DNA of 24,552 bases. Source: JBELHO01 sp042091375 (GTDB lineage Bacteria; Pseudomonadota; Gammaproteobacteria; Enterobacterales; Alteromonadaceae). The position numbers and the translations under genes were made by a program. The notes below the pieces were generated by a model. The model ran no database searches. It was not told where the DNA came from and saw only the letters and a list, made by a program, of their open reading frames with translations. The stretch spans positions 1-24,552 of the forward strand of contig JBELHO010000049.1 of the NCBI GenBank assembly GCA_042091375.1, given 5' to 3'. This document shows positions 23,436-24,552 of the stretch, piece by piece (position 1 is the first letter of the stretch; each line of letters begins with the position of its first letter).

Positions 23436-23504
23436 ATGCAACACAATATTTTATGTTAACTTAATAGCATTATTAGCAGCATATAAAAAAATGAATTATT
23501 TGTT

Positions 23505-24356
23505 ATGAAAGATCACCAGAGCAAAGCCAATGTCACCTCTCGAGGTATATACTTATTGCCTAACTTATTAACTACTGCGGGATTGTTTTCAGGCTTTTAT
23601 GCGGTAGTTTCTTCAATGAATGGTCATTTTGAAAGTGCGGCGATAGCCATTTTTATAGCCATGATATTTGACGGTTTAGATGGACGCGTGGCAAGGATCA
23701 CCAACACTCAAAGTGAATTTGGTGCTGAATATGACAGCATGGCTGATATGGTATCGTTTGGCATCGCGCCAGGGTTAGTTGCTTACAATTGGGCACTATC
23801 TGGATTAGGTAAATTTGGTTGGTTGGCTGCCTTTGTCTTTGTTGCCGCAGCGGCCTTGCGGTTGGCGCGGTTTAATACTCAAATAGATGTTATTGACAAA
23901 CGCTACTTTCAAGGTTTAGCTAGCCCTGCTGCTGCTGGAGTCATTGCCAGTATTGTTTGGCTAGGTGTTGAATACCAAGTCAACGGTCAACACATAGGTA
24001 TACTCATCGGTATTATCACTATTGTTGCTGGCTTATTGATGGTCACTAATTTTCGTTACCACAGCTTTAAAGAAGTAGACTGGAAAGGCAAAGTTAACTT
24101 CATTGTGGTACTGCTTATCGTCCTTGTGTTTGTTATTGTCGCCGCTAGCCCTGCAGAATTATTAACTGCAATCTTCGTTTTGTATGCCTGCTCTGGCCCT
24201 ATCACCACGTTCCGCTCTGTTAAACAATTAAAATTAGAGCATGTTGTTGGTGATGATGATAGTGATGCGGATAGTGATGAGGGAAGTGCTAAAAAAACAG
24301 AAAAGCTAGCTGAGCAAGCAGACCAAACTGATCAAGAGCATAATAAGTCACCATAA
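23505..24356 (+). CDS. pssA: CDP-diacylglycerol-serine O-phosphatidyltransferase
   Basis: The product is a 283-residue membrane protein of the CDP-alcohol phosphatidyltransferase family. It joins serine to CDP-diacylglycerol to give phosphatidylserine, the precursor of phosphatidylethanolamine. The signature DGxDGxxARx8Gx3Dx3D is complete: D56, D59, G60, A63, R64, G73, D77 and D81, with catalytic and metal-binding Asp. This is not the phospholipase-D-like PssA of E. coli but the multi-spanning type found in Bacillus and many gammaproteobacteria. Several hydrophobic segments follow to about residue 230. A hydrophilic, mostly acidic tail (GDDDSDADSDEG...) ends the protein. No Shine-Dalgarno sequence is visible before ATG 23505; the upstream is A/T only. 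GFYAVVSSMNG near 30-40 fits the serine-specific subfamily. Confidence 0.93.
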   Translation: MKDHQSKANVTSRGIYLLPNLLTTAGLFSGFYAVVSSMNGHFESAAIAIFIAMIFDGLDGRVARITNTQSEFGAEYDSMADMVSFGIAPGLVAYNWALSGLGKFGWLAAFVFVAAAALRLARFNTQIDVIDKRYFQGLASPAAAGVIASIVWLGVEYQVNGQHIGILIGIITIVAGLLMVTNFRYHSFKEVDWKGKVNFIVVLLIVLVFVIVAASPAELLTAIFVLYACSGPITTFRSVKQLKLEHVVGDDDSDADSDEGSAKKTEKLAEQADQTDQEHNKSP

Positions 24357-24469
24357 ATACAATTGTTCATCACTTGTAAATTAGCCTAGTCAATTATTAT
24401 TCATTCACAGTTGAAAAATTACAGAATTGTACTAATTTTAAACATCTACTGTTGGATATTTAATAAAAC

Positions 24470-24525
24470 AAAAAAAATCACAAAAAAACCTTGCGCTTCA
24501 ACAAAAACTGGTTAGAATGCGCATC
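24470..24525 (+). promoter_or_regulatory. Stringent rRNA-type promoter with UP element
   Basis: TTGCGC (24491-24496) and TAGAAT (24513-24518) have the 16-base spacer typical of rrn P1 promoters. The GCGC discriminator that follows matches the start of E. coli rrn P1 (GCGCCACC). Two A tracts (24470-24477 and 24482-24488), about one helical turn apart, form a likely UP element. An rRNA operon next to clpB is known in E. coli (rrnG). The 16S gene itself would lie beyond the window end. Confidence 0.7.
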
Positions 24526-24552
24526 CGCTTCTCAGGGGAATATCTCTAGAAG

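Overview
The window reads as a chromosomal, housekeeping-rich stretch from a marine-type gammaproteobacterium, most likely in the Alteromonadales (Alteromonas/Glaciecola/Shewanella relatives). This rests on protein sequences that resemble E. coli and Pseudomonas orthologues throughout, a moderately AT-rich composition, and gene order. The block rpsT-murJ-ribF-ileS-lspA-fkpB-ispH followed by a type IV pilus minor-pilin cluster is a recognised arrangement in Pseudomonas and Alteromonadales. The block bamD / rluD-pgeF-clpB leading towards an rRNA operon matches the E. coli order. Genus cannot be fixed from sequence alone.

Layout. 1-381: the 3' end of an unrecognised small membrane protein and a bidirectional terminator. 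382-925: rpsT on the minus strand, divergent from murJ. 926-8450: a plus-strand series for the lipid II flippase (murJ), flavin cofactor synthesis (ribF), Ile-tRNA synthetase (ileS), lipoprotein signal peptidase (lspA), a prolyl isomerase (fkpB) and the last MEP-pathway enzyme (ispH). 8451-8780: a noncoding gap with a strong hairpin. 8781-15080: a tightly packed operon pilV-pilW-pilX-pilY1-pilE plus a small secreted two-cysteine protein. 15096-17278 (minus): nadE followed by two tandem GspH/FimT-type pseudopilins that converge on the pil operon. 17406-17744: glnB (PII), then a gap with a hairpin and 11-bp tandem repeats. 18008-18757 (minus): bamD. 18909-23355: rluD, pgeF, clpB with a heat-shock-type promoter. 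23505-24356: pssA of the CDP-alcohol phosphotransferase type. The window ends in what looks like a stringent rRNA promoter.

How the genes relate. Much of the content concerns the cell envelope: MurJ, PgeF, LspA, BamD and PssA serve peptidoglycan, lipoproteins, outer membrane assembly and phospholipid. LspA would process the BamD lipoprotein precursor. The pil genes encode the priming and tip complex of a type IVa pilus: minor pilins PilV/W/X/E and a FimU-like protein, with PilY1 as tip adhesin. The core pilus machinery (pilA-D, pilM-Q, pilT/U) is not in the window.

I found no phage, insertion sequence, CRISPR array, toxin-antitoxin pair or clear new defence system. The most interesting material is in the pilus region: acidic calcium-type loops recurring in several subunits, a diverged tandem pseudopilin pair, and a 5' hairpin. 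Several noncoding structures also stand out, next to pilV, between ileS and lspA, and on both sides of glnB.
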